DNA of 64,000 nucleotides, from positions 26,848,794 to 26,912,793 of the forward strand of contig OZ038450.1 in assembly GCA_964036195.1 (NCBI GenBank). The letters run 5' to 3'. Numbering within the stretch: the stretch's first letter is position 1; each line of letters opens with the position of its first letter. The position numbers and the translations under genes were made by a program. Source of the DNA: Sphaerolaimus hirsutus (taxonomy: Eukaryota; Nematoda; Chromadorea; Monhysterida; Sphaerolaimidae). The notes below the pieces were generated by a model. That model saw nothing but the letters and a program-made list of their open reading frames with translations. It was not told the DNA's origin and did no database searches. Shown in pieces: positions 11,050 to 21,626 of the stretch.

Positions 11050-11229
11050 CAAGTTCTTCTTCCAGTCGCTCGAAGCACTCAGCGTGAACGTAGGGCACCC
11101 CTGGACATTTTTGCGAGTCGCATGTCATTTTGACGGCGCCCTCGGGAAGTTTTGTGGCCCCCGCGGGTATGGGGGTGCCTGAAGGAAGTTTGAGTTGTTT
11201 ATTGCCGGAGGGGGGGGCCGAAAATTGCA
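11050..11229 (-). CDS. Headcase-like gene, exon B
   Basis: The minus-strand frame has a Pro/Gly/Ser-rich lead, then C-x4-C-x6-H-x2-C-F followed by an acidic ERLEEEL segment. This is the layout of the headcase/HECA N-terminal domain (CNNExC..x..MHxxCFxxWE in the family); the family Trp is Leu here. The start at 11229 follows CTCAAAG, which keeps phase with exon A (phase 1) but is a non-preferred AAG acceptor. The 3' limit is uncertain: the frame stays open to about 10886, and no strong donor was found near 11050. A hAT terminus (TAGGGTTCAAACG, about 11249) sits only about 20 bases upstream of this exon. Confidence 0.45.
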
Positions 11230-11248
11230 CTTTGAGAAGCATTAGATT

Positions 11249-11290
11249 AGGGTTCAAACGACGCATAAACATTGTTTTTGGAGATATGTT
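11249..11290. mobile_element. Solo TAGGGTTCAAACG terminus
   Basis: The terminus TAGGGTTCAAACGACGC has no matching right end nearby. It is a remnant of the element class described at 1111-2737. Confidence 0.5.
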
Positions 11291-11586
11291 GCACGAAAAC
11301 AGAAAATGTTGGATACGCATTCGAATATTTTTTTGTTGCGCGGAAATAATATCTTAATGCTTGATATCTGATAATTTGTGGACTATCCAAACAGCTTTTT
11401 GCGTGTAAAACTATATGTGAATAAACAGTAAACCAAATGGCCCTCGTTCTGGGAAACTTGGCACAGTTCCAAAAACTCAACGCACAACACAAACATCAAA
11501 TCAGCTTCTCAAAAAGCAAGAATACTATCTGAAGTTTTAAAATTTATCATCCGATTAGCATCGGTCAATCAAAAACTCAAAATTAC

Positions 11587-11755
11587 CAATCAAACACCCT
11601 TTCGGCCCGGGAACATTGCATCCTGGCTTACGTTCTTTTTCTGTTTCATGCATCTGATGATGATTATTTTCTGAATTTCCATGCCCGCGATCTTTGTGCG
11701 CTTGGATAAACTTTTTCGCCGATTTCTTCGACTCGGGGTGCTTTTTCTTGGGCAT
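11587..11755 (-). CDS. Headcase-like gene, candidate first coding exon
   Basis: The ATG at 11755 opens a basic, His-rich segment (MPKKKHPES...) that ends in a short Cys-containing GCNVPGPKGC motif. An in-frame upstream ATG exists at 11764. The donor GATTG|GTAATT gives exon 11587-11755, ending in phase 1 and matching the phase of exon B 357 bases away. Basic N-termini with a CxVPxxC-like motif before the CxxxxC block are consistent with headcase proteins. The call depends mainly on exons B and C. Confidence 0.35.
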
Positions 11756-11764
11756 TTTTCGCAA

Positions 11765-12500
11765 TTTGTGCGGGAAATTGAACTTTTTCTTTTTATAAAA
11801 TGTTGGGAATTGCGTACCGTAACCGCGAATGTGCTGTCATTCAGCGAGAGGACATTTTTGACAATTTGGGACTTTCTGGTAAATTTTTCTCAGACTACAG
11901 AGCAAATTTGTTGAAAAATTCTTTAATTCTCATCCAGCCACGATTTTCCACCGGCAATATTTTTACCACACAATATTATCACACGCAAAGTTCTAAAAAC
12001 TTATGTTTATGCGTTGTTATGTACGTCTGTTTCTACTACTTTCAAATTTCGAAAGAAAAGCCGGTGAATGAACGTATTTAGACTTGGCACCCGGCCAAAG
12101 CAACTTTTTTAATACACCCATTTGTACGCATACATCACATGGGGAGTTCCATTCCAAAAGTTCACAAGCGCCAAATCCAGAAAAATCGAGTTAGGCCTGG
12201 ATTTGACCTCCACGTATAGTTTTTCACGTTTTAGAAAGAAAATCAGTGTTATAGTCCATTTCGTTTCCGAGATATTCACAGTGGTACCGATTTTCAAAAA
12301 ATCGCAATTTTCACATCGAAAGTTCACATATCCATGAGTCATGATTGGAACAGGACTTTCACGTCGAAAATGCATAAATCCATCTCAGACCGCCGGAGTT
12401 TCATATCGAAAATGCATATATCCAAAAAAAAGTTTCATCTCCAAAAATGCATACGTGAATTTCCAAATCTATTTTGCACTATAAATCAAATATGTGTGTA
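11765..12500. other. Unassigned interval upstream of the headcase-like exons
   Basis: No recognisable gene or element ends were found. It could hold the promoter or 5' UTR of the minus-strand gene. A TTTCA.ATCGAAAATGCATA motif recurs four times at 12313-12465. Confidence 0.3.
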
Positions 12501-12502
12501 TA

Positions 12503-13317
12503 CCGTATTTCTTCGATTTTATTGACTGTTCATTTACATTGGCTTGCTCGTTTACTTTGCCGGGTCTGTGGGGCATCCGAAAAATACATTGCCGTGTTCA
12601 AATACATTGGCGTATGAAAATATCGATGTATTATTATCCCATTTATCATTTTATGTTTGCCGCTTTAGGAGTCTGACAACTCCACCGCTGCGACAATTTA
12701 CCGTATTACCTCGAATTATCCCCCCTTGAATAAACCCCCCCCTCGAAATACCCCCCCTAAATTTTGGCTGAGGAAATAATAAACCCCCCCTCGAAATACC
12801 CCCCCCCTAAAATTGAGTGTAACGTGAACGTACATGACAAATACCGCAGTTTGTGATCTGTACAATGCAGAACACACGTTAACACTGATGATTAAGTGAC
12901 GTTAGGGAAGGGTTTTTGTGTATATACAGTAATATATGCCTATCAACACATAAATCTATGTGGTTGTTCGATTTTTCTACGTCTGCGTATGGGGAATTTC
13001 CGAAAATTTCTGGTGAAATAATAGACCCCCTCGAATAAACCCCCCCTCGAATTATCCCCCCCTCAAATTTTGCTGGCGAAATAATAAACCCCCTGGAGGT
13101 ATTTCGAGGTAATACGGTACCTAACTTATGAAGAATGTAACGTGGAGTTTACATTAAACATATTTCATATTCATATTTACTTTACAAATGCACTTGAAAA
13201 ATAGACTCTGGAATATACATTGCCATGCTCATTCACTTTGCCATGCTCATTTACATTGCCCCCAAAAATAGCTTACGAAACAATACATTGACAGTCAATA
13301 AAATTGAAGAAGTACGG
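12503..13317. mobile_element. TA-target MITE, CCGTATTTCTTCG family
   Basis: It runs from CCGTATTTCTTCGATTTTAT to the inverse (AAATTGAAGAAGTACGG) between TA dinucleotides (12501-12502 and 13318-13319). CATTTACATTGGC-type motifs recur inside, in both orientations. A TA target is typical of Tc1/mariner-related elements. It is interrupted by the 12701-13117 element. A cleaner copy with an empty site is at 26352-26806. Confidence 0.7.
12701..13117. mobile_element. TA-target MITE, CCGTATTACCTCGAATTATC family, nested
   Basis: The termini are CCGTATTACCTCGAATTATC and CGAGGTAATACGG between TA dinucleotides. The interior has CCCCCCTCGAA(T/A) blocks at both ends. The unit 2 copy is at 21627-22047. Confidence 0.8.
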
Positions 13318-13728
13318 TATATTGATCTGAAAATTTAGGTAGAGGTACTTTTAAACACGGGCTTTGCAGCTGTGTAATTCGTTTTTGCCTACGATGCACC
13401 GTTAAGAAGTTATTTGACATTTAATTTCAAATGTTCAGATTTGTTTCCCAATTTTGGGTGATTTACAAAATCTCACATAACTCCCTAAATATTCCCCGGC
13501 CAACAAAATTTGTGGTTACAAAAATTGTAGAGAAATGTCAGATCTATCTGAAAAGTGCAAGGCAAGCTTCGTCGCCCAAACATAGCGCTGTCGGGCCATC
13601 GTCAAACATTAAAATGCGATTTTGAAAAATTGAAAATTGTGGATATATGCGTTTTTGGAATGAAACTCCCCACATACATGTGTCAACTAGTGTGTGGGCC
13701 GCCATTAGCAACCATTTCCGGTGGTATA

Positions 13729-14596
13729 CCGTATTACCTCGAAATACCCCCATGGGGGTTTATTATTTTGCCAGCAAAATTTGAGGGGGGGTTTATTCGA
13801 GGGGGGGTTTTATTATTTCGTCAGAAATTTTCGTAAGGATCGTAGTAAATAGTAGGCATTAGCATACCCAAAACAGGTAGTAAATATGTCCAAACAGGAT
13901 ATATTTAAACATTAAAATGTAGATACCGTATTTCCTTGAAATACCCCCGGGGGGTTTATTGTTTCAGAGTGAGAATTTTGAGGGGGGGTTAAACGAGGGG
14001 GGGGGGTATTTCGAGGGGGGGTTTATTATTTCGCCAGAATTTTTTTGAAATCCCAGTACTAAAATGTAGTCTGAAACGTACGCAGACGTCGAAAAATGCA
14101 ACAAAAATCGCCATTTATAAGACTCTAAAGACATTTATAAGTGTGTAGACGTACAAACACTGTTCTCACATAACATCGTTTTTAACGTGTATTCTGCATT
14201 GTCGGGATGACAAACCACAGCCTTTGTCATTTACGTTATCTATACAGTAAATTTAAGGGGGGGGGGTATTTCGAGGGGGGGGGGGTTTATAAGTTCATAG
14301 TGTCCATTTTGAGGGGGGGTATTTCGAGGGGGGGGGGGGTATTCCGAGGGGGGGGGTATTTCGAGGAAATACGGTAGCTACACAAACTAGTCCATGTGTA
14401 GCTGCAATGCAAATTGACAGTAATATACATCATGTACATTGCATACATGACGTATTTCTTATGTACATGACGTACATCATTCCGAATGGGGGGGGGGGTA
14501 TTTCGAGGGGGGGGGTTATTATTTCCCCAGCCCATTTTGAGGGGGGGTTAATTCGAGGGGGTTTAACTCAAGGGGGGATAATTCGAGGTAATACGG
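13729..14596. mobile_element. TA-target MITE, CCGTATTACCTCG family (outer), unit 1
   Basis: The termini CCGTATTACCTCGAAATACC and CGAGGTAATACGG lie between TA dinucleotides. It contains the later insertion 13926-14374. The unit 2 counterpart, 22659-23083, lacks that insertion. Confidence 0.75.
13926..14374. mobile_element. CCGTATTTCCTCG MITE inserted after the duplication
   Basis: The termini CCGTATTTCCTTG and CGAGGAAATACGG are flanked by TA (13924-13925 and 14375-14376). The duplicate unit has the uninterrupted site GTAGATAGCTAC (TA at 22856-22857), which proves both the TA target duplication and an insertion younger than the segmental duplication. Confidence 0.92.
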
Positions 14597-14892
14597 TAAT
14601 CGCATTCTGGGGTCAATATAGGTGACGCGAACTGAAATCCTGTGTATTTTACTCTCATTCTTACAATATCCAATTGTATCCAACCGTACCCAATACAAAA
14701 TCGGACATGGGCCAAGTCTAAATACGTGCAACGAACAGAAAAGACTTACAATGCCTATTGGATTGCAGTTTTAAGTAGATTTAGGATATCTGCATATTTT
14801 TGTCAAAAAAAATCAAATATCAAACTGTCATAAAAATGAATTTAAGATTATTTCAGCGCTTCACAACAATGTTGGTATCACAGCAAAAAAAT

Positions 14893-15215
14893 GGGTGTGT
14901 GGATATGCGGTGAAGCGTCGGGAAGTGTCTTCACACAGACACTTCCCGATGCTTCACCAAGCATGCCGGCGCTTCCACATACATCACGAAAATCTGTGTG
15001 AAGGCACTTCACGCTTCTTAATATGGCGCTCCCCGCAAATGTGTGCATGGGGGAAGCGTGTGGAAGCGCCAGCGCTGTGAAGTGTCTTCCACATTTTCGA
15101 TGCGCGGTGAAGCTAGGTGAAGCGTGTGGAAGACACTTCACTGAGATTTTCGTGATGTTGGTGGAAGCGCGTGGAAGCGCGCATCCAGCCCGCTTCCACA
15201 CGCTTCTCGGATTTA
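14893..15215. repeat. GTGAAG/CTTCAC motif cluster
   Basis: Dense GTGAAGCG, GGAAGTGTCTTCAC and GCGTGGAAGCGC motifs occur in both orientations. Copies are in unit 2 (about 23390-23690), in unit 3 (48892-49020 and 49558-49660) and, as a different cluster, at 57515-57945. The long open frames here are by-products of the motif periodicity. Confidence 0.6.
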
Positions 15216-15558
15216 TCTTCTCTTCTCGCTTCTCACACCCATTTTTTGATGTGTATACTTTCTGCACTTTCTCGATTGCAATAAGTAACTTGGAAAATTT
15301 TATATTGAAACAACTTTTTGCCTGTGGCACTGGACCAAAGATCTGGAAAAGAGCCCATTTGAACATCGTTTCAATAGAATGTCTAGCTGTTAGCAAGTTC
15401 ATTTGATCATTTTCAAATGTCAAAATTTACATTCTATTTGTTTCACTCGTTTTAAACATTGAAATCATTCCAAAGGAATGAACAATCGAAAACTACCTAT
15501 CACAATTATCACGTATCATCTGTCACTCTCAATAGCTTTTTAGTTTCTAAGGCCTAAG

Positions 15559-16179
15559 TAGGGTTCAAACGGGATCCCGATCCCGATCCCGGATCCCGTG
15601 AAATTCCGGGATTTACCAGTCCCGATCCCGATCCCGATCCCGAAACCCCAATCCCGATCCCGATCCCGATCCCGAAATCTCAAAAATACCAATCCCGATC
15701 CCGATCCCGATCCCGAAAGTTTTCAAATCCCGATCCCGATCCCGAGAAACTCCCAAGTCCGGGATCCCGATCCCGGAAAGATTAGTGGAAATTATAAAAA
15801 ATGAAATAATGACGTTTTTGCATGCAAAAAAGTGGATGCAAACCCCCAGCGTCAATTTTATGCCACTTTTCTGGCATCCAACAGTGTTTTGAGACCTTTA
15901 TGAACAACTGTGAATGCCAGAAAAATGGCCAAAATCTCTATCCCTAGAACCCAATCCCGATCCCGGAAAAATGCCTATCCCAATCCCGATCCCGATCCCG
16001 TGACCCCAATCCCGGCCAATCCCGATCCCGATCCCGATCCCGAAATCTCAAATTACCAATCCCGATCCCGATCCCGATCCCGAAACCCCAATCCCGATCC
16101 CGATCCCGATCCCGAAATCTCAAAAAGTGAATCCCGATCCCGATCCCGATCCCGAAAAGTCAATCCCGTTTGAACCCTA
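15559..16179. mobile_element. GATCCC-array hAT-type element with perfect TSD
   Basis: It runs from TAGGGTTCAAACGGGATCCC to ATCCCGTTTGAACCCTA, with an 8-bp TSD GGCCTAAG (15551-15558 and 16180-16187). Two CCCGATCCCGAT arrays flank a short unique centre (15780-15950). The same site in unit 2 (near 24038) is empty. It lies just downstream of the secreted-peptide gene. Confidence 0.9.
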
Positions 16180-16218
16180 GGCCTAAGGCCGTATCTCGGA
16201 TAGTTTGTCGTATCTTTA

Positions 16219-16561
16219 CTAAGGCTTTTGTGCTTGCAATCGTCTCCATTCTGCTACATTCTCCTCCATCTCAAATTTTTTGCGCCGTGCTTCTGCCTTA
16301 GCACGGATACTCGGAGCCATCTGAGCGCGCATACCCTGCCCAGATTTTAGTTTGTCCAAGCGCTCATTTCGACCCCTCTCTACTTCCCCTGCTGGGTCAC
16401 TTGGGTTTCCTGTTGAATTTTTGGAAAATTTTGCAAATTTTGGAATTTTTTGGGGGTTTTCTACAGATGTTTCTTGGTGTGAGACAGAACCGAGGCGGCT
16501 CACCTTGCACAGCGACGATGCCCACGATGAGAAGGAGTACAGTTATTGTTTTGAAGTCCAT
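16219..16561 (-). CDS. Small secreted basic peptide gene, copy A1 (two exons)
   Basis: Exon 1 is 16504-16561 (58 nt): ATG, then a signal peptide (MDFKTITVLLLIVGIVAVQ), ending at a strong donor CAAG|GTGAGC. Two acceptors fit. CAACAG at 16410-16415 gives a 94-nt intron and exon 2 of 16219-16409 (82 aa). CTGTAG at 16461-16466 gives a 43-nt intron and 99 aa in the same frame. I prefer the longer intron, because the C-run between the two acceptors varies by one base between copies and would break the frame if it were exonic. The mature part is about 63 aa, hydrophilic and Arg/Lys/Glu-rich, with no cysteines (RAQMAPSIRAKAEARRKK). No family recognised; secretion is inferred from the signal peptide. 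A TATA box lies about 50 bases upstream. Confidence 0.6.
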
Positions 16562-16610
16562 TTTGATTTATTGTTTCCGAAGGGAATGAAAGTGATGTGT
16601 TTCTCCATTG

Positions 16611-16618
16611 CTTTTATA
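16611..16618 (-). promoter_or_regulatory. TATA box of copy A1
   Basis: TATAAAAG on the minus strand, 50 bases upstream of the ATG. The same sequence and spacing occur at copies A2 and A3. Confidence 0.6.
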
Positions 16619-16662
16619 CTCTGAGTTCACAGACCAGTCTTTTGTTCCAAAACAAATGTCCC

Positions 16663-17337
16663 TAGGGACGGCTGAAAAAGGTGTTTTTTTCAACGACAGG
16701 GCGATTTTAAACTGTTTTTTCCAAATACGGTTTTATTTAAAAAAAACATTTTTTTCAAAAGCTCCCAGATATGGTCATGAGTGAACATATACAGGTAAAT
16801 CAGGTGACTGTACTTTGTGATGTTATATATAGCCATAGAATGGCTGTAGAGTAATGGGATAGCATTATAAGTGGTGATTTCTGTCAAAAGTATCTGTTTT
16901 ATGTCGACTTTTTTGTATATCGCCTTTTGTCAAACATTCATGATTTTAAGTGAAGTTGGGCATGGAAAAGTGCTCAAATAAGGTTAAAAGAGTAGGCTCA
17001 TACATTGTCAGTGGTGTTTCACACTGTACAAGTATGTGGGGGCACATTGGCTGTATATTTTTATACTACACTAGCATATCTTGGCTTATTACATAATAGC
17101 GCAAACAAATGGAAGCTTTTACACTAAAATTGCCTCAAAATCAATGAAAACCACCACAAATGGTAAAGTGCGGGTGAAATTGCACGATTTCATGCAAAGA
17201 AATTGCAAAATACCTAGTCCTTAGTTCTAAAAATTTAGTCCAAGCTTTAAAAAAAGTTTTGATGGTCGGGTTTTTTTTAAATAAAACGTTTTTTTATATT
17301 TTAAAATACCTTTAGTAAAAAACTCAGGCCATCCCTA
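16663..17337. mobile_element. TAGGGATGGCC hAT-type element, unit 1 copy
   Basis: It runs from TAGGGACGGCTGAAAAAGG to CTCAGGCCATCCCTA. The right flank GTTGTCCC and left flank AATGTCCC agree at 6 of 8 positions; the copy at 50822-51498 has the perfect TSD. The body resembles the TAGGGTTGG family (CAGATATGGTCATGAGTG, CACACTGTACAAGTATGTGG). It sits in the upstream region of the secreted-peptide gene in all three units. Confidence 0.8.
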
Positions 17338-17650
17338 GTTGTCCCAGTGAACAAAGATACACATGCTGCATGTTTTTATTGCACCCTTGACAGTTTTCCC
17401 TTTGTGCTTTCATTCAAACTGAAAAGTAATGAGTAGTCAAATGGATAACATTTGAAAAAGATGCATTGTCTTTTAAGGGTACCATTATTATTTTTACAGC
17501 TTCTCTCATTCACACTATGGTTTGTGTACCATTTCAGCTGATGCTACAATAACAGTTTGCACCAGCTGGGGCTCTTCACACTTTCCCTGCTTGAGAGATT
17601 TTCAAACTACAGATTTTGGGTGCTTATATCAAGGTATCATCATTCTTGTT
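17338..17650 (+). other. Candidate cysteine-bearing exon, conserved between units
   Basis: A short segment (about 17537-17630) reads CTSWGSSHFPC....C in one frame. It follows TTTTTACAG and CATTTCAG and ends at TATCAAG|GTATCA, a plausible donor. It is repeated at about 27435-27550 and 51695-51790. I could not find a consistent start exon: the third copy has TTTGAG in place of the acceptor. Function unknown, possibly non-coding upstream DNA of the divergent peptide gene. Confidence 0.25.
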
Positions 17651-18001
17651 GTAAACTTGCTGCTCACCAGTCTTTGTTTGATGGCGGTTTTCTGCTGCTC
17701 AAGGCAGCATTTAACGACGCCAGCCATCATAAGAGGTATTGGCAGATGGCCAAAACCGTGTTTTCTTGAATAAGGTTGATTTCGGCCGGTTTTAGAGCCT
17801 TCGGTCTTGGTTTTCTTCGTTTTTCACTTCAACGGTTTTTGATCCCAAGTCAACGGTTGGTGTGCTTTAGATGGCAGCAGGCACTCTCGTCACTGCAGAA
17901 CATCATGTGTTTTCTTTAACCGTGAGTAGGGCATTTGGGCCACCTAAAAAGGCAAATAACTCGATACATTAACCCCCCATAAAAATGAGTAAAATCAAGT
18001 C
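17651..18001. repeat. Inverted-repeat arm paired with 20100-20470
   Basis: CTGCTCACCAGTCTTTG...GATGGCGGTTTTCTGCTGC recurs reverse-complemented at 20100-20470 and 45545-45910, and directly at 41185-41545. Unit 1 is therefore itself a diverged inverted duplication around its centre. Confidence 0.75.
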
Positions 18002-18095
18002 ATGTAAAGTTGAAAAGTCGTAACAATAATGTTTTCTTTACAGACATTACGGCATGTGAAGGACAGATCTGAACGGCAGACCAACACCTGGCAGC

Positions 18096-19031
18096 TAGTG
18101 ATGTAAAGGCACCGGGGCACCGGTGCCCCGGTGCTGGGCACCGAAGGGCACCAGCACCGGTGCTGGTGCGGTGCCATTGCAATCTTCAGGGGTGCCATGC
18201 CGGTGCTGGTGCCATTTTTTTCAGAATAGCACCGGTGCCGGTGCGGTGCGGTGCCATTTTTTTGCCGGTGCCAAAGGTGCTAGCACCGGGCCAAAGTAAA
18301 AGGCACCGGGAAAGGCACCGGCCAAGGCTTCATGTGCTGTGCAATTTTGTCCATAGTATGTGCTTATTCGTACTTCAAAAAACAGCAATATATTTACCCA
18401 ACCGTTTTTGCCTTTTTTGTAAACCTCCCATCAAATAAATATACTTACTGTGAAATCCATTATACCCAATACGTGATCTGATGAACAAATCTAAAATTTT
18501 GTTGAATTTTAAATCATTTTTATATTTTATATTTATCTTACTTGTTTGTTCAAAATTTGTTGTCAGTTTATGACAGAGATAGTTCCATTCTCTGTACAGC
18601 AACGACTCCGATCAGTAGACAATAGTGGCTATGAACATTGCAGTGAATTAAATATTTTATCTTTCATTTGTAATCATTGTAATTGCTTCATAAAAGTGAT
18701 TGCCACATCATTCTGATCATTTTAAGTGCTCAACCATCAAAATCGGTTGAAAATTCATGGAAATATGCGCTTCCAAAAGTGAGACCACTGAGAAACTGCC
18801 CGATATTATCTTCAGAAATTCCAGCCCGGTGCGGTGCCTTTCGGTGCTAGCACCGGCAACCCGCCGGTGCCCTTCGGTGCCGGTGCCATTTTTTCCAAAA
18901 GGCACCGGTGCCGGTGCGGTGCGGTGCCATTTTCTGGCCGGTGCCCCAGGGTGCCAGGTGCCCTTTTCATGTGTTGGCAAAGGTGCCGGTGCGGTGCGGT
19001 GCCATTTTTCCCGGTGCCTTTAACATCACTA
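18096..19031. mobile_element. GGTGCC-array hAT-type element with perfect TSD
   Basis: It runs from TAGTGATGTAAAGGCACCGG to GGTGCCTTTAACATCACTA. The 8-bp TSD CTGGCAGC is perfect (18088-18095 and 19032-19039). GGTGCC/GGCACC arrays sit at both ends (18105-18330, 18825-19020) around a roughly 490-base AT-rich centre. It is nested in a larger block (about 18002-19127) that is absent from unit 2. Confidence 0.9.
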
Positions 19032-19129
19032 CTGGCAGCCGTGCGCGCGGATACAAATTGTGTGTGATACATTTTTACACTCGTATTATCCGTGCACTCA
19101 GAAATGCATGAAACAACAACAACAACTCC

Positions 19130-20830
19130 AATTTTTTTTGAACGAAATAGTCATATTTAGTTCCTGGATTAAGGCATTTGTGTGACGACAGTAGATCTTA
19201 CTCGTCACAGACCGTTTTGTGATGACAAATCTATTTTTTAGCAGATTTTCAGAGTGTGACGACTGGTCGGCCTCGTTATTGGCGACAAGTAGCGACCCTT
19301 TTTTTACCATGCTCATTGTGACAACTAGATCAAATATTTTACTTGTCGTCACACTCGCCCAATGTGACGACCAATTTTTTTTTAATGTCGGCACACCTGT
19401 CGGGCTCCGAGCATAGCTGGAATCGAGGGTGGCATTTTAGGGGTGGGGGGGGGGGTCTCCAAAGAGTGGCACCTTCCCATGCTGGTGTATGTCAGCCGAT
19501 TTTGATGTTCTTTGAGTATGTTGGGGTTTGGGGTCAGGGCTACAACCAATTTTTTTGTTTCCTCGAATAATCCCCCAGTCCCGAGATAAAGAAGGTCTAT
19601 AAAACATGGTCATTTTCCTTTAAATTCCATTTTTATAGTCGGCTTAGTGATATCTATTTTCCTAATGCCGATTTGATCCGGCTTTCAAGCATGAAAAATG
19701 AATTTGTCTGAACATGCTATCATAAACTTGAGACAACGAGGATTCATATATACCAAAGAAATGAGTTCTATATCTCTTTCCGATCAAAAGTTATGGTACT
19801 TAAAACTTTCTCCTCCCATCCACATAAAACACCTGCATGGAGAATGATGTGTGCAACTTCAACACCGCATATCTCTACCATTTCTCAGCCGATTTTCACC
19901 AATGAACACTTAAAATGATCAGAATAACCTGACGATATCATTCCCATGCTCAGGTGATCTCTATGCATTCTCATAATGATAATTTCATACAAAAGTTCAC
20001 ATCATATTATTGTATAGGAAAACTTTTTCATGTGTTGTCGGAGTCGTCACAAAAATGCAGTGTGAACGCTGTCTAAGCGTTTTTTATTTAAAAAATTTGG
20101 ACTTGATTTTACTCATTTTTATGGGGGGTTAATGTATCCAGTTATTTGCATTTTTTGGTAGCCCAAAACCCCCCTCACAAAAAAACCCCCTAAAGCCTTG
20201 GAGAAAACACATGGCAGAAGGCACTCGCGCCAATGCACACCATCCATCTAAAGCACACAAACCGTTGACTTGTGAACAAAACCCATTGAAGTGAAAAACG
20301 AAGAAAAAACAAGTCCAAAAGCTCTAAAAACGGCCAAAATCAGCTGTATTCATGAGTACACGATTTTGGCTATCCGCCAATACTTCATAAGATGGCTGGT
20401 GGACCTAAATGCCACCTTGAGCAGCAGAAAACCACTGTCGAACAAAGACTGGTGAGCAGGCCCCAAAGGACAAAAAAAATACTCTTTGATTTCAGCATTT
20501 AAAAACCGGGTCAAATCTGCATAAGAAATATAGACATCACTAACGCGACCCCAAAAATGGAACTTACAGCTTATGCCAATCATTTTAAGTGTTCAACGGT
20601 TTAAATTGGCCTAGAAATCACCAAGTTACTGAGCTCCCAAGTCAATCGGCCTGATCGGCCATGCAAAATGACCATGTTTTTATAGACCACCCTTATCTCA
20701 GGACTGGGGGATTAGTTGAGGAAAAAATTTTTTTTTGTCGTAGCCCCGCCCCCAAACTCCAACATACTCGAAGGGCATCAAAATCGGCTAATGTACGCTG
20801 GAATGGGACGAGACGAAAGTCTGGAGACCC
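19130..20830. repeat. Interior repeats of unit 1, with element CTCCAAAGAGTGGC (direct and inverted)
   Basis: 19140-19400 matches 41545-41815 and contains TGTGACGAC motifs. 19430-20010 is a repeat whose ends read GGTCTCCAAAGAGTGGC and which carries TCTCTTTCCGATCAAAAGTT. Inverted partial copies lie at 20560-20835, 43165-43815, 46010-46290 and 58270-58850. No gene was recognised. Confidence 0.6.
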
Positions 20831-20949
20831 CCCCCCCAAAATGCCACCTCCGATTTATTGTATGGGCGCGGCCCACCCCCCATTCACCAGGCTCCATACA
20901 CAATCCCGCCCCTGTTCAAAGATCCTGCCTATGTCCCTTCCCTGAATGC

Positions 20950-21455
20950 ATTTAAAAGAAAATGTTATCCATTTGACTACACATTACTTTTCAGTTTCAA
21001 AGAAAACACAGAATTAGATCTGTCAAGGGTGCAATAAAGCATGAAGCATCTGTCTGTGTGTTTAGATGAGCCGACTCAGTTCTGTCTAACACAAAGAAAC
21101 ATCTGTAGGAAATACAAGAATTTCCAAAATTTGCAAAATTTCCCCAATAAAATCTGCAGTTTACTCAAGTAACTCAGTAGATTACCGAAAAAGCGAAATA
21201 GAGAAGCGAGACCACTAGAAAAATGCCTTTCTGGCCAAAAAGAAAAAATCTCAAAAACAAGGCGGAACAGGAATAATATGTGAAGGAAGCCAAATACGAA
21301 CAACAAACTACCGCGAAGTGATCGTTATGGTAAATTGTTAGGATGGAGTGTGCTAGGTATAAGTGATAATTAATTATGATATCTTTCAATTGTTTTTTCC
21401 TTTGGAATGATTTTAACATTAAAAACACGTCATTCGAATGCTTATTCACTTAATT
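20950..21455 (+). pseudogene. Inverted paralogue B1 of the secreted-peptide gene
   Basis: On the plus strand this repeats, with divergence, the upstream region (GTTATCCATTTGACTAC), the intron (GAGCCGACTCAGTTCTGTCT, CATCTGTAG), part of exon 2, and then the 3' flank (CATTCCAAAGGAA inverted). The TATA box and signal-peptide exon are missing, the exon 2 frame meets a TAG, and similarity is patchy. It looks like a 5'-deleted old duplicate. Confidence 0.5.
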
Positions 21456-21626
21456 TTAAACCATAAAATTCGAATTTTTGTAAAATTGTATACAAATTGT
21501 ATCCGAAAAATACATTGCCGTGTTCAAATACATTGGCGTATGAAAATATCGATGTATTATTATCCCATTTATCATTTTATGTTTGCCGCTTTAGGAGTCT
21601 GACAACTCCACCGCTGCGACAATTTA

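Larger units (their letters stand above)
12575..21500. repeat. Tandem segmental duplication, unit 1
   Basis: From 12575 the sequence matches 21501 onward nearly base for base through the small secreted-peptide gene and beyond. With insertions removed, colinearity runs to about 21462, which pairs with about 46927. Unit 1 abuts unit 2 directly at 21500/21501, so the duplication is tandem and direct. Breakpoint 12575 lies inside the 12503-13317 MITE. Unit-specific insertions: 13926-14374, 15559-16179 and the 18.0-19.1 kb block in unit 1; 24478-26075, 26352-26806, the LTR element, 41956-42571 and 43157-45490 in unit 2. Confidence 0.85.

Noticed and set aside
14878..15423. A 181-codon minus-strand frame (and its copy at 23347-23910)
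   Set aside because: It is produced by the GTGAAG/CTTCAC motif cluster. No start context, domain or codon-level conservation beyond nucleotide identity supports a gene.
16461..16503. 43-nt intron for the secreted-peptide gene (acceptor CTGTAG)
   Set aside because: It has the better pyrimidine tract and works for copy A1, but copies A2 and A3 have one extra C right after it, which would shift the frame. The CAACAG acceptor keeps all three copies in frame.
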